A DNA stretch of 64,000 bases. It comes from Ditylenchus dipsaci (Eukaryota; Nematoda; Chromadorea; Rhabditida; Anguinidae). Shown piece by piece: positions 63,436 through 64,000 of this stretch. How positions within the stretch are numbered: the first letter of the stretch is position 1; each line of letters opens with the position of its first letter. The translations under genes were made by a program, and so were the position numbers. The stretch spans positions 62,001 to 126,000 of the forward strand of contig SADC01000210.1 of NCBI GenBank assembly GCA_004194705.1. The letters are read 5' to 3'. Below the pieces are notes generated by a model. It saw nothing but the letters and a program-made list of their open reading frames with translations. It did not search any database and was not told the origin of the DNA.

Positions 63436-63967
63436 GGGAGCGGGTCTGAGCGCTATTGTGAACGTGCCTTAAGGCAAGTAACCAGCCAAATTGTAGCTCA
63501 TCTCGATGTCTACAAACCTAGTGGTGACTTGCCTAAGAAAAAATTTAAAAAATAAGCCAAAAACATACCGTATTTCTACCGTAAACCTAATTCAAAATCG
63601 TGTTTTTGAGATTGTGTTTTCGACCTTATTTTTGCAGACTGCTTTCAGGCAACTCACCCCTTATTTTGTAGATCATCTCACTGACTGCAAATTGGGTGTT
63701 AAAGGACCATAGCCGTCGCCGACAACGAGAATTTTAAATGTTTGAATTCGCGCGGGACAGTTCTCTTTCGTCTCGCACTGTACTCTTTTGACTTGCTTCG
63801 AATCGACTCAAAAGAGCACAATGAAAGGCAAAAGAGAACTGTCCCGCGCGAATTCAAACATTTTAAATTCTCGTTGTCGGCGACGGCTATGGTCCTTTAA
63901 CTTGTACAAAAATAGTCTGTGAAAAGTGGTTAAAAACACAACGCCAAAAATACGATTTCAAATTAGG
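63436..63967. repeat. Family-G palindrome(s) at the right edge
   Basis: AATTCAAAATCGTGTTTTTGAG (63591) mirrors CGCCAAAAATACGATTTCAAATT (63943-63965). CCGTATTTCTACC follows TA at 63567. 63475-63535 carries AGTAACCAGCCAAATTGTAGC / GTGACTTGCC, an inner part of the same family. A TTAA-flanked hairpin is nested inside. Confidence 0.7.
63703..63896. mobile_element. TTAA-flanked palindromic element with perfect ~68-bp arms
   Basis: TTAA at 63699-63702 and 63897-63900. AGGACCATAGCCGTCGCCGA at the left is exactly mirrored by TCGGCGACGGCTATGGTCCT at the right; arms continue through TTCGCGCGGGACAGTTCTC. The loop contains an ACTCTTTTGA / TCAAAAGAG pair. Confidence 0.85.
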
Positions 63968-64000
63968 GGTGTCCGTTTAATACAGGGTTGCCAAGTGTTC

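Overview
This window is AT-rich, intron-bearing nuclear DNA from an animal, most likely an invertebrate. The evidence is spliced genes with many introns of only 47-60 nt and canonical GT..AG borders, a ribosomal protein L11 gene fragment, a tandem F-box/leucine-rich-repeat gene family, and a dense load of DNA transposons (pogo/Tigger-like, mariner, hAT-like, MULE-like, PIF/Harbinger-like, TTAA-flanked) plus tRNA-derived repeats. I could not place the lineage further. No bacterial operons, CRISPR arrays or convincing tRNA/rRNA genes are present.

Layout. 1-299: two exons of an RpL11-like gene on the minus strand, with a premature TGA. 2799-22992: three head-to-tail minus-strand copies of an F-box/LRR (FBXL-type) gene; copy 1 (2799-8629) and copy 3 (18510-22992) are broken, while copy 2 (12903-16750) is complete in exon content and is disturbed almost only by one-base losses in homopolymer runs. 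23-35 kb: a repeat block with large palindromes. 35264-37736: a small two-exon or multi-exon minus-strand gene of unknown function. 37.8-44.3 kb: repeats and low-complexity AT-rich DNA. 44331-63134: the last eleven visible exons of an unrecognised minus-strand gene, with all splice phases agreeing, spread over 19 kb. 63.4-64 kb: palindromic repeats.

The most striking feature is the transposon population. At least a dozen short elements share outer ends CAGTC(G/A)A..CTC with TA target duplications, but each carries its own 9-13 nt word directly inside the terminus. That word is repeated coherently at both ends, and often several more times, within one element and differs between elements. Four elements share an unmistakably homologous ~150 bp core although their words differ. 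Similar private reiterated words occur in unrelated element types here. Several insertions are datable or provable from the window itself: tandem paralogues and repeat copies supply empty sites, and target duplications are readable (TA, 8 bp, 9 bp, TTAA). A hAT-like palindrome sits exactly on a splice donor of FBXL copy 2.

The genes do not form a pathway that can be read from sequence. The FBXL copies would be substrate-recognition subunits of SCF ubiquitin ligases, RpL11 a 60S ribosome component, and the other two genes are unassigned.
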